Source: a bacterium
GTDB lineage: Bacteria > Bacillota > Bacilli > Lactobacillales > Streptococcaceae
Direction: 5' to 3'
Assembly (NCBI GenBank): GCA_905221115.1
Contig: CAJNBX010000007.1
Span: 1-64,000, forward strand
Length of the DNA stretch: 64,000 nt
Numbering within the stretch: the first letter of the stretch is position 1; every line of letters begins with the position of its first letter. The notes beneath the pieces were generated by a model. It did not search any database. It was not told the origin of the DNA and worked only from the letters and a program-made list of their open reading frames with translations. The position numbers and the translations under genes are program-made. This document shows, in pieces, positions 44,784 to 55,624 of the stretch.

Positions 44784-44811
44784 ATTATAGCAGATTTCTG
44801 ACAGGTGTCAA
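44784..44811 (-). promoter_or_regulatory. rpsP promoter
   Basis: Perfect TTGACA (44806-44811), 16-base spacer ending TGC, and perfect TATAAT (44784-44789) on the minus strand: consensus plus extended -10. Confidence 0.92.
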
Positions 44812-44829
44812 GAAAAAAACTTGACAGAC

Positions 44830-45334
44830 TATAAAATTCTTAAACCTTTTAGAAATTTGTTAGAAGTAGAAAATAAATGTTTGAAAGAGGCTATCCGTGA
44901 ATACTATTTTAGAAACATTTTATAAAGACCATCAAGTCAAACCCTTCATATCGCCTGAACGAGATTTGGATGCTTAGCTTCTACATCCCAAGCCCGTTTC
45001 CAAACGAAATATCAAGGATTTTAAGAACGATATCTACTAATTAATTTATAAAATATGAATTAATAGATTCTAAATAGGAGAATAATTTAGTTCTGTAAAA
45101 ATTAACTTCTACACCTACAAAGCTTATTCTGAAAGACTTTATAACAGTCTAAGAAAAAGTAGAGATTCATACAGTATCTAGATTTTCCAAAAATTCTTTA
45201 TCATCAAATATTATTAACGAAACTATCCAAATCAAATCCGATGCATTGCTTCAAAGAATTCTTTAGTTGTTTGACTAACGAGGGCTTTTATTAAAAAATT
45301 TTTTCAAATAATTGCCACCTTGGCACATAAATTC
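44830..45334. other. Gene-free interval between rpsP and the membrane/XRE pair
   Basis: About 500 AT-rich bases with only short frames. One (44897-44977, + strand, GTG start, 26 codons, NTILETFYKDHQVKPFISPE) reads like protein but stops at once and has no ribosome site; it may be a relic. No RNA gene or repeat was recognised. Confidence 0.5.
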
Positions 45335-45400
45335 TTGCTTTCTAAATTTAAATGTGATATATTTATAACATAAAATTTAAGTGTTATATATTTATAACAC
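45335..45400 (+). promoter_or_regulatory. Promoter with repeated palindromic operator
   Basis: TTGCTT (45335-45340), 17-base spacer, TATATT (45358-45363). Two near-identical imperfect palindromes, TGTGATATATTTATAACA (45353-45370) and GTGTTATATATTTATAACAC (45381-45400), cover the -10 and the transcript start. This looks like autoregulation by the XRE protein encoded in this unit. Confidence 0.65.
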
Positions 45401-45416
45401 AAAAAAGGAGTCTATC

Positions 45417-45995
45417 ATGAAAAAAAGTCAAAAAATGCGTGGCCTCATTGCAATGATTGCCGTAGCTCTCTTTATTGATTTTACTGTTTTATTTGGTTCT
45501 AATCTTAGTTGGGAACCCAAGTTAGTTATTACTGGTATTTCAGTGTCAGGTCAAATTGTAGCTATTTGGAGCTGGCTACATAAGAGTCAGAAAGGTAAGG
45601 GAAAGATTATTTTTGACTTGTCTGCTAAGCTTTACACGATACTTGTGTTTGCAGCAAGCATTTTTTATACAGTAGGAATTTGGGTTGCGACCCCAAGCGA
45701 AAGTTCTGGTATTAAAGAATGGATTTTGGGAATGGGCCTCATTATTGAAGTGATTGCATTTGGTTTTTTCTCTTTAAAAAATGTCAAGGAAACTCCGGAC
45801 GAACGCTTTTATGCTAATTTAGCAAAGGCAGCTAGCTTGATGTTTGTTTTTATACTAGGCGCACTGATGATTCTAGCAGTTATCATTGGGTATATGGGAT
45901 CTCTCACTCTTTACATGGGACAGATATTTATTAGCATAGCTGCCTTGATTTGTATCTTTTCGGTTGTCTATCTTATCTTGGAACGTAGAGGATAA
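45417..45995 (+). CDS. Multi-spanning membrane protein paired with an XRE regulator
   Basis: About 192 residues with six likely membrane spans (GLIAMIAVALFIDFTVLFG, ITGISVSGQIVAIWSW, LYTILVFAASIFYTVGIWV and further). No catalytic motif or family recognised. ATG 45417 follows AAGGAG; the frame upstream to 45381 runs through the operator. The next gene, a small XRE regulator, starts two bases after its stop; such pairs are common in Firmicutes and of unknown role. Confidence 0.82.
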   Translation: MKKSQKMRGLIAMIAVALFIDFTVLFGSNLSWEPKLVITGISVSGQIVAIWSWLHKSQKGKGKIIFDLSAKLYTILVFAASIFYTVGIWVATPSESSGIKEWILGMGLIIEVIAFGFFSLKNVKETPDERFYANLAKAASLMFVFILGALMILAVIIGYMGSLTLYMGQIFISIAALICIFSVVYLILERRG

Positions 45996-45997
45996 AC

Positions 45998-46222
45998 ATG
46001 GCCAAAGAAAGCAATATTATTACTAATCTCAAATCTGTTCGTGAGTCCACAGGCATGACTCAGCAGGAGTTAGCCGACCTCATCGGCATGCGACGCGAGA
46101 CAATTCTGCACTTGGAAAACAATCGTTATAATCCTTCGCTGGAAATGGCTCTTAAAATTGCTCAAGTTTTTAATCTGAAAGTAGAAGACCTCTTTGAACT
46201 CAGACAGAAAGAGGAAGCATAA
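45998..46222 (+). CDS. Small XRE-family regulator (YgzD-like)
   Basis: A 74-residue protein that is a single Cro/CI HTH domain: NLKSVRESTGMTQQELADLIGMRRETILHLENNRYNPSLEMALKI... (recognition helix about 27-38), then FNLKVEDLFEL. Probably represses its own unit through the twin palindromes at 45353-45400. The start codon is two bases after the membrane protein stop, with GAGGA upstream. Confidence 0.93.
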   Translation: MAKESNIITNLKSVRESTGMTQQELADLIGMRRETILHLENNRYNPSLEMALKIAQVFNLKVEDLFELRQKEEA

Positions 46223-46258
46223 TTCTTTTCGAGACCTAGTATTAAGTTCATTGATTAA

Positions 46259-46443
46259 TTAGGAATTGAAACCAAAAGAAAAAATCCTTTGAAAATGTGC
46301 TCTTTTAAAATATAGTAATTCTTTCGAATTAACGTTTACTAATTGTGATGCTTTACGAGCTTTCTTAAGATCTGGTTCCCTAAGTACTTCGAGTACACTT
46401 ATGGCATTGATGCCTCTAATCAAGCGACTTTCTGGTTGGCTTC
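46259..46443 (-). pseudogene. Fragment of an unidentified gene
   Basis: About 60 codons on the minus strand read as protein (ISVLEVLREPDLKKARKAS, then VNVNSKELLYFKRAHF) and end in TAA at 46259, but there is no start codon or ribosome site upstream. I do not recognise the family. The rest of the 46223-46469 interval shows nothing. Confidence 0.3.
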
Positions 46444-46469
46444 CTCTTAAACTGTCTTGTCACTAACAT

Positions 46470-46498
46470 TTGAAATCCACTTCCTTTTAGGGTACAAT
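46470..46498 (+). promoter_or_regulatory. slrA promoter
   Basis: TTGAAA (46470-46475), 17-base spacer, TACAAT (46493-46498); GAAAGGA precedes the ATG at 46528. Confidence 0.75.
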
Positions 46499-46527
46499 GG
46501 TAGAAATGAATTTTTGAAAGGATCAGA

Positions 46528-47331
46528 ATGAAAAAACTAGCAACCCTTCTTTTACTATCCACTGTAGCTCTAGCTGGATGTAGCAACATCCAACGCAGTC
46601 TACGTGGTGATGACTATGTTGATTCCAGTCTTGCTGCTGAAGAAAGTTCCAAAGCAGCTGCCCAATCTGCCAAGGAGTTAAACGATGCTTTAACAAACGA
46701 AAACGCCAATTTCCCACAACTATCTAAAGAAGTTGCTGAAGACGAGCCTGAAGTGATTCTCCACACAAGTCAAGGAGATATCCGTATCAAACTCTTCCCT
46801 AAACTCGCTCCTCTAGCGGTTGAAAACTTCCTCACTCATGCCAAAGAAGGCTACTATAACGGCATTACCTTCCACCGTGTCATCGATGGCTTCATGGTTC
46901 AAACTGGAGATCCAAAAGGGGATGGTACAGGTGGTCAGTCTATCTGGCATGACAAGGATAAGACTAAAGATAAGGGAACTGGTTTCAAAAACGAGATTAC
47001 TCCTTATCTCTATAACATCCGTGGTGCTCTTTCTATGGCTAATACTGGTCAACCAAACACCAATGGCAGCCAGTTCTTCATCAACCAAAACTCTACAGAT
47101 ACCTCTGCTAAACTCCCTACAAGCAAGTATCCAAAGAAAATCATCGAAGCCTATAAAGAAGGGGGAAACCCTAGTCTAGATGGCAAACACCCAGTCTTTG
47201 GTCAAGTGATTGACGGTATGGATGTTGTGGATAAGATTGCCAAAGCCGAAAAAGATGAAAAAGACAAGCCAACTACTGCTATTACTATCGATAGCATCGA
47301 AGTGGTGAAAGACTACGATTTTAAATCTTAA
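46528..47331 (+). CDS. slrA: Peptidyl-prolyl isomerase lipoprotein SlrA
   Basis: Surface cyclophilin-type rotamase of 267 residues. Lipobox ALAGC (Cys18), an Ala/Glu-rich linker, then the cyclophilin domain (about 75-265): [22 protein letters not shown] carries the catalytic Arg, and [20 protein letters not shown] the substrate pocket. In pneumococcus SlrA folds exported proteins and contributes to colonisation (family knowledge). Single-gene unit. Confidence 0.95.
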   Translation: MKKLATLLLLSTVALAGCSNIQRSLRGDDYVDSSLAAEESSKAAAQSAKELNDALTNENANFPQLSKEVAEDEPEVILHTSQGDIRIKLFPKLAPLAVENFLTHAKEGYYNGITFHRVIDGFMVQTGDPKGDGTGGQSIWHDKDKTKDKGTGFKNEITPYLYNIRGALSMANTGQPNTNGSQFFINQNSTDTSAKLPTSKYPKKIIEAYKEGGNPSLDGKHPVFGQVIDGMDVVDKIAKAEKDEKDKPTTAITIDSIEVVKDYDFKS

Positions 47332-47337
47332 AAACCA

Positions 47338-47376
47338 AAAAAATACAGTATCCACATTCGGTACTGTATTTCTTTT
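47338..47376. terminator. Bidirectional terminator slrA / ABC-F
   Basis: AAATACAGTA / TACTGTATTT arms, 11-base loop, T run on the + strand and A run on the left. Confidence 0.8.
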
Positions 47377-47386
47377 ACTCTCATTC

Positions 47387-48928
47387 TTAAGTTAAATTAT
47401 TAAAATCCCATATTTGGTCCATCCAGCCTTCATAGAAGTCTGGTTCGTGACAGACCATAAGGATAGATCCCTTGTATTCTTTAAGAGCACGTTTGAGTTC
47501 ATCCTTGGCATCCACATCCAAATGGTTGGTCGGCTCGTCCAGCACTAAGACATTGTTTTCACGATTCATCAAGAGACAGAAACGAACCTTGGCTTGTTCC
47601 CCACCTGACAAGACCTGAATTTGGCTTTCAATATGCTTGGTTGTCAGACCACAACGGGCAAGGGCTGCACGGACTTCTGCTTGATTAAGGGCAGGAAAGG
47701 CATTCCAGACAGCTTCAAGAGGTGTTTGACGATTGCCTCCTTCTACTTCCTGTTCAAAGTAGCCAAGTTCTAGGTAGTCTCCACGTTCAACCTCTCCAGC
47801 GATTGGTGGAATAATGCCCAATAGTGACTTCAAGAGAGTTGTTTTCCCAATACCATTTGCCCCGATAATAGCAACCTTTTGATTGCGTTCAAAGGTAAGA
47901 TTTAAAGGCTTAGTGAGAGGTCGATCATAACCAATCTGCAAGTCCTTGGCTTGGAAAATAAAGCGCCCTGGTGTACGAGCTGGTTTGAAATCAAAGGATG
48001 GTTTTGGTTTCTCACTTTGCAGCTCGATAATATCCATCTTATCCAATTTCTTCTGACGAGACATGGCCATGTTTCGAGTTGCAACACGCGCTTTGTTTCG
48101 TGCGACAAAGTCTTTAAGGTCTGCAATCTCTTTCTGCTGGCGTTCATAGGCTGCCTCTAGCTGAGATTTCTTCATGGCATAGACTTCTTGGAACTGGTAG
48201 TAGTCACCAGAGTAACGCGTCAGCTGTTGATTTTCCACATGATAGACAATATTGATAACGTCATTTAGGAATGGAATATCGTGTGAAATAAGGACAAAGG
48301 CATTCTCATAGTTTTGGAGATAGCGCTTGAGCCAGTCAATATGCTCAGCATCCAAGTAGTTGGTCGGCTCGTCCAAAAGCAAGATATCGGGTTTTTCAAG
48401 GAGGAGTTTTGCCAAAAGTACCTTAGTCCTTTGCCCACCTGATAAAGAGGTTACATCAGTATCCATGCCAAAGTCCATAACACCAAGGGCACGCGCTACT
48501 TCGTCAATCTTAGCATCCAAGGTGTAGAAATCACGACTCTCCAAACGGTCTTGGAGTTCTCCCACTTCTTCCATGAGAGCATCAACATCCGCACCGTCTT
48601 CAGCCATTTCCATATAAAGGTCATTGATACGGGCTTCAGCTTTGAATAGCTCATCAAAGGCTGTACGGAGAACATCACGAACAGATTGGCCTTCAGCAAG
48701 AACAGAGTGCTGATCCAAGTAACCGGCAGTCACATATTTGGACCATTCAACCTTCCCTTCATCTGGCAACATCTTACCAGTCACGATGCTCATAAAGGTT
48801 GATTTTCCTTCACCATTGGCACCGACCAGGCCGATATGTTCTCCCTTGAGGAGACGGAAGGACACATCTTCAAAAATTGCACGGTCACCAAAACCATGAC
48901 TCAGATTTTTAACTTCTAAAATACTCAT
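47387..48928 (-). CDS. ABC-F family ATPase (translation factor type)
   Basis: 513 residues with two ATPase domains and no membrane region: Walker A GANGEGKST (35-43) and GANGIGKTT, signatures LSGGQRTKVLLAKLLL and LSGGEQAKVRF, Walker B LLLDEPTNYLD and LVLDEPTNHLD, plus the interdomain linker with KKSQLEAAYERQQKEI. Closest in layout to YbiT/YkpA proteins, which bind the ribosomal E site. Unlikely to be an antibiotic-resistance ABC-F, but that cannot be excluded by eye. Confidence 0.92.
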   Translation of the reverse strand: MSILEVKNLSHGFGDRAIFEDVSFRLLKGEHIGLVGANGEGKSTFMSIVTGKMLPDEGKVEWSKYVTAGYLDQHSVLAEGQSVRDVLRTAFDELFKAEARINDLYMEMAEDGADVDALMEEVGELQDRLESRDFYTLDAKIDEVARALGVMDFGMDTDVTSLSGGQRTKVLLAKLLLEKPDILLLDEPTNYLDAEHIDWLKRYLQNYENAFVLISHDIPFLNDVINIVYHVENQQLTRYSGDYYQFQEVYAMKKSQLEAAYERQQKEIADLKDFVARNKARVATRNMAMSRQKKLDKMDIIELQSEKPKPSFDFKPARTPGRFIFQAKDLQIGYDRPLTKPLNLTFERNQKVAIIGANGIGKTTLLKSLLGIIPPIAGEVERGDYLELGYFEQEVEGGNRQTPLEAVWNAFPALNQAEVRAALARCGLTTKHIESQIQVLSGGEQAKVRFCLLMNRENNVLVLDEPTNHLDVDAKDELKRALKEYKGSILMVCHEPDFYEGWMDQIWDFNNLT

Positions 48929-48929
48929 T

Positions 48930-49412
48930 TTAATTCCTTATCTTGTTTTTATGTAATCGTTTATAGAGGAGCCAAGCCAGATAGCCACCCAAGGTATTGG
49001 TCCACAAATCATCAATCTCAAAGACGCGATTAAAATCAAAACAAAAGTCCAAGACTAACTGCGTACATTCAATTCCAAGACTTAAGAGAAAACTGAAAAC
49101 AATGACTTTTTTTGTCTGTCTTAAGGAAGGAAACAGATAGATGAGTTGAAAGACCAGAGGGAAGAGCAAAAAGACATTTAAAATGTTCTGCAAAAAGATC
49201 CAAACGACTTGCCCCAAACTAGTCACTTCTCCCAGATTCCAGAGGGAGTTTAAAGGAGTCAAAAGAAAAACCAGACGTCCAAGATGCTGAATACCTGGAG
49301 TTTCCACCCCCACGAGAGAATGTTCTTGAGGAGTAAAGCAAAAGTAAACGATACAAATACTATAGAAAATGACTCCCCAGACCAAAACATGATTATAACT
49401 CTTCTTCATCAT
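48930..49412 (-). CDS. VanZ-family membrane protein
   Basis: 160 residues with four to five spans; YSICIVYFCFTPQEHS, NILNVFLLFPLVFQLIYLFP and FEIDDLWTNTLGGYLAWLLY are the VanZ-like conserved parts (the last includes the D-D/TN-G signature). VanZ proteins can lower teicoplanin susceptibility, but chromosomal members are of unknown role. One-base overlap with rlmN upstream and a one-base gap to the ABC-F gene indicate an operon. Confidence 0.9.
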   Translation of the reverse strand: MMKKSYNHVLVWGVIFYSICIVYFCFTPQEHSLVGVETPGIQHLGRLVFLLTPLNSLWNLGEVTSLGQVVWIFLQNILNVFLLFPLVFQLIYLFPSLRQTKKVIVFSFLLSLGIECTQLVLDFCFDFNRVFEIDDLWTNTLGGYLAWLLYKRLHKNKIRN

Positions 49413-50497
49413 TAAGGATTGACTGCTGCGACTGCTTTCTGGCGGTCACGTTTCATTGTATTAGAACGCAATTGTCCACAAGCTGCATCAATATCAGTAC
49501 CATGTTCTTGACGAACCACACAGTTGACCCCTTTTTTCTTAAGCGTATCATAGAAGGCCAGGACGCGCTCTTTGGGACTACGGCTATATTGGTCATGCTC
49601 ACTAACTGGGTTGTAAGGAATCAAGTTTACATAAGACAATTTCTTGATGTTCTTGAGCAATTCAGCCAATTCCAAGGCTTGTTCTACACCGTCATTGACT
49701 TCATTGAGCATGATGTATTCAAAGGTCACACGACGATTGGTTGTTTCGATATAATACTCAATAGCTGCAAAGAGTTTTTCAATCGGAAAGGCACGGTTAA
49801 TCTTCATGATGCTTGAACGCAACTCATTGTTAGGTGCGTGAAGGGAAACGGCAAGATTGACCTGAACACCTTCATTAGCAAAATCACGAATTTTATGGGC
49901 CAAACCAGAAGTTGAAACCGTAATGTGACGAGCACCGATTGCCATTCCCTTGTCATCATTGATAGTACGAACGAAATTCAAGACATTGTTGTAGTTATCA
50001 AAGGGCTCACCGATTCCCATGACAACGATATGGCTGACGCGTTCATCCTGACCACGCTCATCAAAGTATTTCTGAACCAGCATGATTTGCGCTACGATTT
50101 CACCGTTATTGAGGTCACGTTGTTTCTTAATCAAACCAGAGGCACAGAAGGTACAACCGATATTACAGCCGACCTGAGTGGTCACACAGACAGATAAACC
50201 GTAGTGTTGACGCATGAGTACTGTCTCAATCAACATACCATCTGGCAATTCAAAAAGATACTTGACAGTACCATCAGCAGACTCTTGAACGATACGTTGT
50301 TTCAAGGGATTGACCACAAACTGGTCATTAAGCTTAGCAATCAAATTCTTGGAAAGGTTGGTCATCTCTTCAAATGACTGGACACGTTTACGGTAAAGCC
50401 ATTCCCAGATTTGATCTGCACGGAATTTCTTTTCTCCCTGCTCCAATACCCATTCCTGCATGGTTTGACGTGTTAAACTATAAATTGACGGTTTCAT
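49412..50497 (-). CDS. rlmN: 23S rRNA (adenine-C2)-methyltransferase RlmN
   Basis: Radical-SAM enzyme that methylates C2 of A2503 in 23S rRNA and A37 in some tRNAs. The 361 residues contain the iron-sulfur CxxxCxxC in [28 protein letters not shown], and the conserved C-terminal Cys in ACGQLRSN. Followed by VanZ with one-base overlap. Confidence 0.97.
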   Translation of the reverse strand: MKPSIYSLTRQTMQEWVLEQGEKKFRADQIWEWLYRKRVQSFEEMTNLSKNLIAKLNDQFVVNPLKQRIVQESADGTVKYLFELPDGMLIETVLMRQHYGLSVCVTTQVGCNIGCTFCASGLIKKQRDLNNGEIVAQIMLVQKYFDERGQDERVSHIVVMGIGEPFDNYNNVLNFVRTINDDKGMAIGARHITVSTSGLAHKIRDFANEGVQVNLAVSLHAPNNELRSSIMKINRAFPIEKLFAAIEYYIETTNRRVTFEYIMLNEVNDGVEQALELAELLKNIKKLSYVNLIPYNPVSEHDQYSRSPKERVLAFYDTLKKKGVNCVVRQEHGTDIDAACGQLRSNTMKRDRQKAVAAVNP

Positions 50498-50517
50498 TTC
50501 TCCTCCTTATTCTCTAC

Positions 50518-51048
50518 TCACTTCTGACGAATGACAAAATGACGTTGCCCCTTGTCCTCTTTCTGAGAATGCTGGTCTTTCTGACGACGTCTATTTTTCT
50601 TATCTGCATTCGGTTTTCGTTTGGTTTGAGTCGGTTTCTTTCCTTTTCTAGAAGGCTGTTCTTCTTCCTTCTTACGCATTTTCTTGTCAAATGATGCTCG
50701 CTTAGGAGCTTCATTTTCTAAGACAAAATAGGCACAACCATAACTACAATACTCTAAAAGGTAGTCTTGTAAACGACTGATTTTTTCAAGTTTTTCTTCT
50801 GTTCGATCATCCTTGTAAAAACCTCGTAGGCGAAGCTGTTCGTTGCTCCAATCTCCCACGATATAATCAAACTTGGTTAAGACTTCTGAAAAACGCTGAT
50901 TAAAAGCCGTCACATCAAAGGCATCCTTGATATTTTCCACCAAGGAAAAAGCTATCCCTTCCGTTTCGACCTTGTCCCCGTGTAAATGGAACTCAGGACC
51001 AGGAAACTTGTTATAGTTGTATAATTCAGGTGCAATTTCTTTTCGCAT
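50518..51048 (-). CDS. YutD family protein
   Basis: 176 residues: an N-terminal YutD domain (IAPELYNYNKFPGPEFHLHG, FDYIVGDWSNEQLRLRGFY, YLLEYCSYGCAYFVLEN) and a strongly basic low-complexity tail from about residue 115 (KGKKPTQTKRKPNADKKNRR), which may bind nucleic acid. Function unknown. It precedes rlmN by 20 bases. AAGGA is upstream of the ATG. Confidence 0.9.
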   Translation of the reverse strand: MRKEIAPELYNYNKFPGPEFHLHGDKVETEGIAFSLVENIKDAFDVTAFNQRFSEVLTKFDYIVGDWSNEQLRLRGFYKDDRTEEKLEKISRLQDYLLEYCSYGCAYFVLENEAPKRASFDKKMRKKEEEQPSRKGKKPTQTKRKPNADKKNRRRQKDQHSQKEDKGQRHFVIRQK

Positions 51049-51124
51049 AGATATCCTTTTTCACGATTACTTAATACTTTATTCTACCATAATTTCTAGC
51101 AGTTAGCACGTTTCTCATAAAAAT

Positions 51125-51152
51125 GAAAAAAGTCTGACGATTTTGTCAGACC
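51125..51152 (-). terminator. sodA terminator
   Basis: GTCTGAC-AAAATC-GTCAGAC then six T on the minus strand. Confidence 0.9.
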
Positions 51153-51203
51153 AAAATAATATAACCTAAAAAAGAGAAGAACAATTCTTCCCTCCAACTA
51201 TCA

Positions 51204-51809
51204 TTATTTAGCAGCTGCGTACAATTCATCTACTTTGTTCCAGTTGATCACTGAGAAGAAAGCTTTGATGTAGTCAGGACGCACGTTGCGGTATTTCACG
51301 TAGTAAGCATGTTCCCAAACGTCCAAGCCCAAGATTGGTTTTTTGCCTTCTGAGATTGGTGTGTCTTGGTTTGCTGTTGAAGTCACTTCAAGTTTTCCTT
51401 CTTTGTTGACAACCAACCATGCCCAGCCAGAACCAAAACGAGTTGTTGCTGCTGCAGTGAAGGCTGCTTGGAATTCTTCAAATGAACCAAATGTTGCATC
51501 GATTGCTGCTGCAAGTTCTGCTGATGGAGCTGTTTTTTCAGGAGTCATCAATTCCCAGAAAAGAGCGTGGTTCAAGTGTCCACCACCGTTGTTGATAAGT
51601 GCTTGACGGATATCAGCTGGGATAGATTCTACATCAGCAAGCAAGGCTTCAAGATCTTCACCGATTTCAGGGTGTTTTTCTAGAGCTGCATTGGCATTGT
51701 TGACATAAGTTTGATGGTGTTTGTCATGGTGCAAGTGCATTGTTTCCGCATCGATGTATGGTTCCAAAGCGTCGTATGCATATGGAAGATCTGGTAAGAT
51801 AATAGCCAT
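51204..51809 (-). CDS. sodA: Superoxide dismutase (Mn type)
   Basis: 201 residues dismutating superoxide. Metal ligands are visible: His in [15 protein letters not shown] (H27 type), His in [11 protein letters not shown], and Asp/His in [21 protein letters not shown] and the Gly/Gln pattern fit a manganese (or cambialistic) enzyme. Single-gene unit with its own promoter and terminator. Confidence 0.97.
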   Translation of the reverse strand: MAIILPDLPYAYDALEPYIDAETMHLHHDKHHQTYVNNANAALEKHPEIGEDLEALLADVESIPADIRQALINNGGGHLNHALFWELMTPEKTAPSAELAAAIDATFGSFEEFQAAFTAAATTRFGSGWAWLVVNKEGKLEVTSTANQDTPISEGKKPILGLDVWEHAYYVKYRNVRPDYIKAFFSVINWNKVDELYAAAK

Positions 51810-51840
51810 CTGTAATACCTCTTTTTCTTTCTATATGAAA

Positions 51841-51869
51841 ATGATAACGCAAACATTCACTTTTTTCAA
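51841..51869 (-). promoter_or_regulatory. sodA promoter
   Basis: TTGAAA (51864-51869), 17-base spacer, TATCAT (51841-51846) on the minus strand; AGAGG before the ATG. Confidence 0.75.
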
Positions 51870-51949
51870 GTTTTTTGCTTATAGATAAGAAAATCAGCAA
51901 GAAACCCACGACAAAATAATATTGACGCGGGTTGTAGTTTCAAAAAAAA

Positions 51950-52987
51950 TCAATTTATCTGACTAGCAATCTGTAAGAGTGCTTTTTCAAAAAGGAAACC
52001 TTTTTCATAAAGACCTGTCTTAATCTGATAGTCTGTCTCAATCAAATAAGAAATAGCTTGCTTCAAAAAGTTCAAGGAAAGTCCTCGCGCATCTCTCAGC
52101 GCAAACTTGATTTGATAGGGATTAGGATTGCGTCCGAGAAAACTTCCTAGACTACTTGCAATCTGCGATTCTGTTTGCCCAGACTCCGCCAAAATTTTCA
52201 CCTGAGTAAAAGTCCGAAATTGTCCTAGCATGACTGCAATCAGTTTGATTTCATCTTCACCTTGCAAGGTCAAATCTCTAATCAAGTCACGCGCCTGATC
52301 CATCTTTTTAGTCAGAATAAACTGAGTTAAATCAAAAATATTGTCCTGCAAGGTCTTGGGAATAGCGTTAACAATATCCTCTTCCTCGATAACAGAGTCT
52401 TCCTTATAGGACTGTAAAAAGAGGAGATTTTTCTGAATTTCGCTAAATTGAAAACCAGACTTGATGAGGAGATTTTCAAAAGAATGATTGGCAAACTGCA
52501 GACCTTGTTTCTGACTCCACTTTTGGAAATACTGGCGCAATTCTTGCTCTTTAGCTTCTACTGCATCAAAAACCTTAGCATCACGCTTAAGTAATTTAAC
52601 CAACCGTCTTTTGCTATCCAGTTTTCCTTCCGCAAAGATCAACAACTTGGTTGTTGGTGAAGGGTTATCAAGGTATTCCTCAAACGACTTGAGTTCATCA
52701 TCTGTTAAAAAGCGTTTCTTGGCTGTTGTGATATCGACAAAATGGTCTAATATCACGATTTTTTCATCGGCAAAGAAAGGAAGGCTGACCAACTCCAGTT
52801 CCACATCCTTGTAAACTACTTCTTTCATATCAAAGTAGGCAAAGTTGAGGTCAGCAGAATCATAACCAATCTGTTTCAATACTTGACTCTTCATCACTTC
52901 AAACTGACCCTGGTCTGTCCCTGTAAATAGGCTCAGACTAGGTAAATTTGATAAAGTCAACTTCTGGCTTTCTTCAATGGCTAGCAT
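51950..52987 (-). CDS. holA: DNA polymerase III delta subunit
   Basis: Clamp-loader subunit that opens the beta clamp. The 345 residues show the HolA layout: SLSLFTGTDQGQFEVMKSQV at the N-terminus (no functional P-loop), LVSLPFFADEKIVILDHFVD, NPSPTTKLLIFAEGKLDSKRRL and the C-terminal helical collar LIAVMLGQFRTFTQVKILAE. It follows pyrDA by 32 bases. Confidence 0.94.
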   Translation of the reverse strand: MLAIEESQKLTLSNLPSLSLFTGTDQGQFEVMKSQVLKQIGYDSADLNFAYFDMKEVVYKDVELELVSLPFFADEKIVILDHFVDITTAKKRFLTDDELKSFEEYLDNPSPTTKLLIFAEGKLDSKRRLVKLLKRDAKVFDAVEAKEQELRQYFQKWSQKQGLQFANHSFENLLIKSGFQFSEIQKNLLFLQSYKEDSVIEEEDIVNAIPKTLQDNIFDLTQFILTKKMDQARDLIRDLTLQGEDEIKLIAVMLGQFRTFTQVKILAESGQTESQIASSLGSFLGRNPNPYQIKFALRDARGLSLNFLKQAISYLIETDYQIKTGLYEKGFLFEKALLQIASQIN

Positions 52988-53019
52988 CTTCTCTCCTTTC
53001 TTCTGACTTTTTTATTAGT

Positions 53020-53955
53020 TTAATTGATATAGCGCAATTTCCCACGGAAATCTTCTAGGCTTTCGTACCCTTTTTCCGCCATGATTGCTTTCAGTTCATT
53101 AGTAATACGATCAAAAGCACCAACTCCTTCTTTGTGAAGGGTGGTTCCCACCTGCACCATACTTGCTCCACAGAGGATATGTTCAAAGGCATCACGACCA
53201 GTCAAAACGCCACCTGTTCCGATGATTTGGATTTGAGGATTTAAGCGTTGATAAAAGGCATGAACATTAGCTAGAGCAGTTGGTTTAATATACTCCCCAC
53301 CAATGCCACCGAAACCATTTTTAGGACGAATAACGACAGACTCATCTTCTATATAAAGGCCGTTTCCGATAGAGTTAACACAGTTGACAAACTTGAGCGG
53401 GTACTTGTTGAAAATAGCTGCCGCTTGGTCAAAGTGAACAATGTCAAAATATGGTGGCAATTTAATTCCAAGAGGTTTTGTAAAGTAGTCAAATACTTCT
53501 GCCAAAATCCGGTCTGTTGTCTCAAAATCATAGGCAATCTGAGGTTTTCCTGGAACATTTGGACAGGAGAGGTTTAGCTCAGTCAGACCACGAAAATCAC
53601 TCTCTTGGACTTTTTTCAGGATAGTATGGGTTTCGTCCGGAGACATGCCGACTAGAGATAAGAAGAAAGTTCGGTTTGGCTCTTTTTCCTGCAAATCCAA
53701 AAGATAGTCCAAATAATAGTCTAAGCCATTATTTGGCAAGCCCATAGAGTTGATGGAACCAAGCGGGACATCTTGGTAGCGTGGTTCAGGATTCCCCTGA
53801 CGGAAGTCCAAGGTCGCTGTCTTAGTCACAAAAGTTCCTGCCACTGAGTTTTTAACGCCCTCTAACTCTGCTATCGTCATACAAGCCACACCTGCTGCAT
53901 TCATCAAACAATTGTCAAACTCAAAACCAGCAATTTGCGTTTTCGTTGATACCAT
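53020..53955 (-). CDS. pyrDA: Dihydroorotate dehydrogenase A (fumarate type)
   Basis: Cytosolic class 1A enzyme oxidising dihydroorotate with fumarate. The 311 residues contain [15 protein letters not shown], the active-site Cys in [14 protein letters not shown], and FMN-binding [18 protein letters not shown]. Length and sequence pattern resemble the lactococcal PyrDA. GGAGG precedes the ATG. It is isolated from other pyr genes here. Confidence 0.95.
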   Translation of the reverse strand: MVSTKTQIAGFEFDNCLMNAAGVACMTIAELEGVKNSVAGTFVTKTATLDFRQGNPEPRYQDVPLGSINSMGLPNNGLDYYLDYLLDLQEKEPNRTFFLSLVGMSPDETHTILKKVQESDFRGLTELNLSCPNVPGKPQIAYDFETTDRILAEVFDYFTKPLGIKLPPYFDIVHFDQAAAIFNKYPLKFVNCVNSIGNGLYIEDESVVIRPKNGFGGIGGEYIKPTALANVHAFYQRLNPQIQIIGTGGVLTGRDAFEHILCGASMVQVGTTLHKEGVGAFDRITNELKAIMAEKGYESLEDFRGKLRYIN

Positions 53956-54082
53956 GATTCTAATCCTCCAGATTCCTTTTATTGCTAATATTATACCATA
54001 TTTTCAGATTTTCTCTTTGAGAAAGATATTTACAAGAAAAAGGTTCGTTTTTTATCTATTTTCAAAAAATCTCAAAAACTAA

Positions 54083-55531
<1,449 letters not shown>

Positions 55532-55544
55532 GATTTATTTGCTT

Positions 55545-55576
55545 AATCCTCAATCGCTTCGATTGGGGATTTTTAT
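55545..55576 (+). terminator. gdhA terminator
   Basis: ATCCTCAATC-GCTTC-GATTGGGGAT (one G-T pair) with a run of five T. Confidence 0.88.
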
Positions 55577-55585
55577 ATTGAATCC

Positions 55586-55613
55586 AAAAAACTCACCATT
55601 AACAGTGAGTTTT
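55586..55613 (-). terminator. Terminator of the tetR unit
   Basis: Perfect 9-bp arms AAAACTCAC / GTGAGTTTT with an eight-base loop and T run on the minus strand, past the TetR stop. Confidence 0.85.
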
Positions 55614-55624
55614 AACATCCGAAT

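Noticed and set aside
44897..44977. 26-codon GTG ORF reading NTILETFYKDHQ
   Set aside because: No ribosome site and no family; kept only as a note in the gene-free interval.
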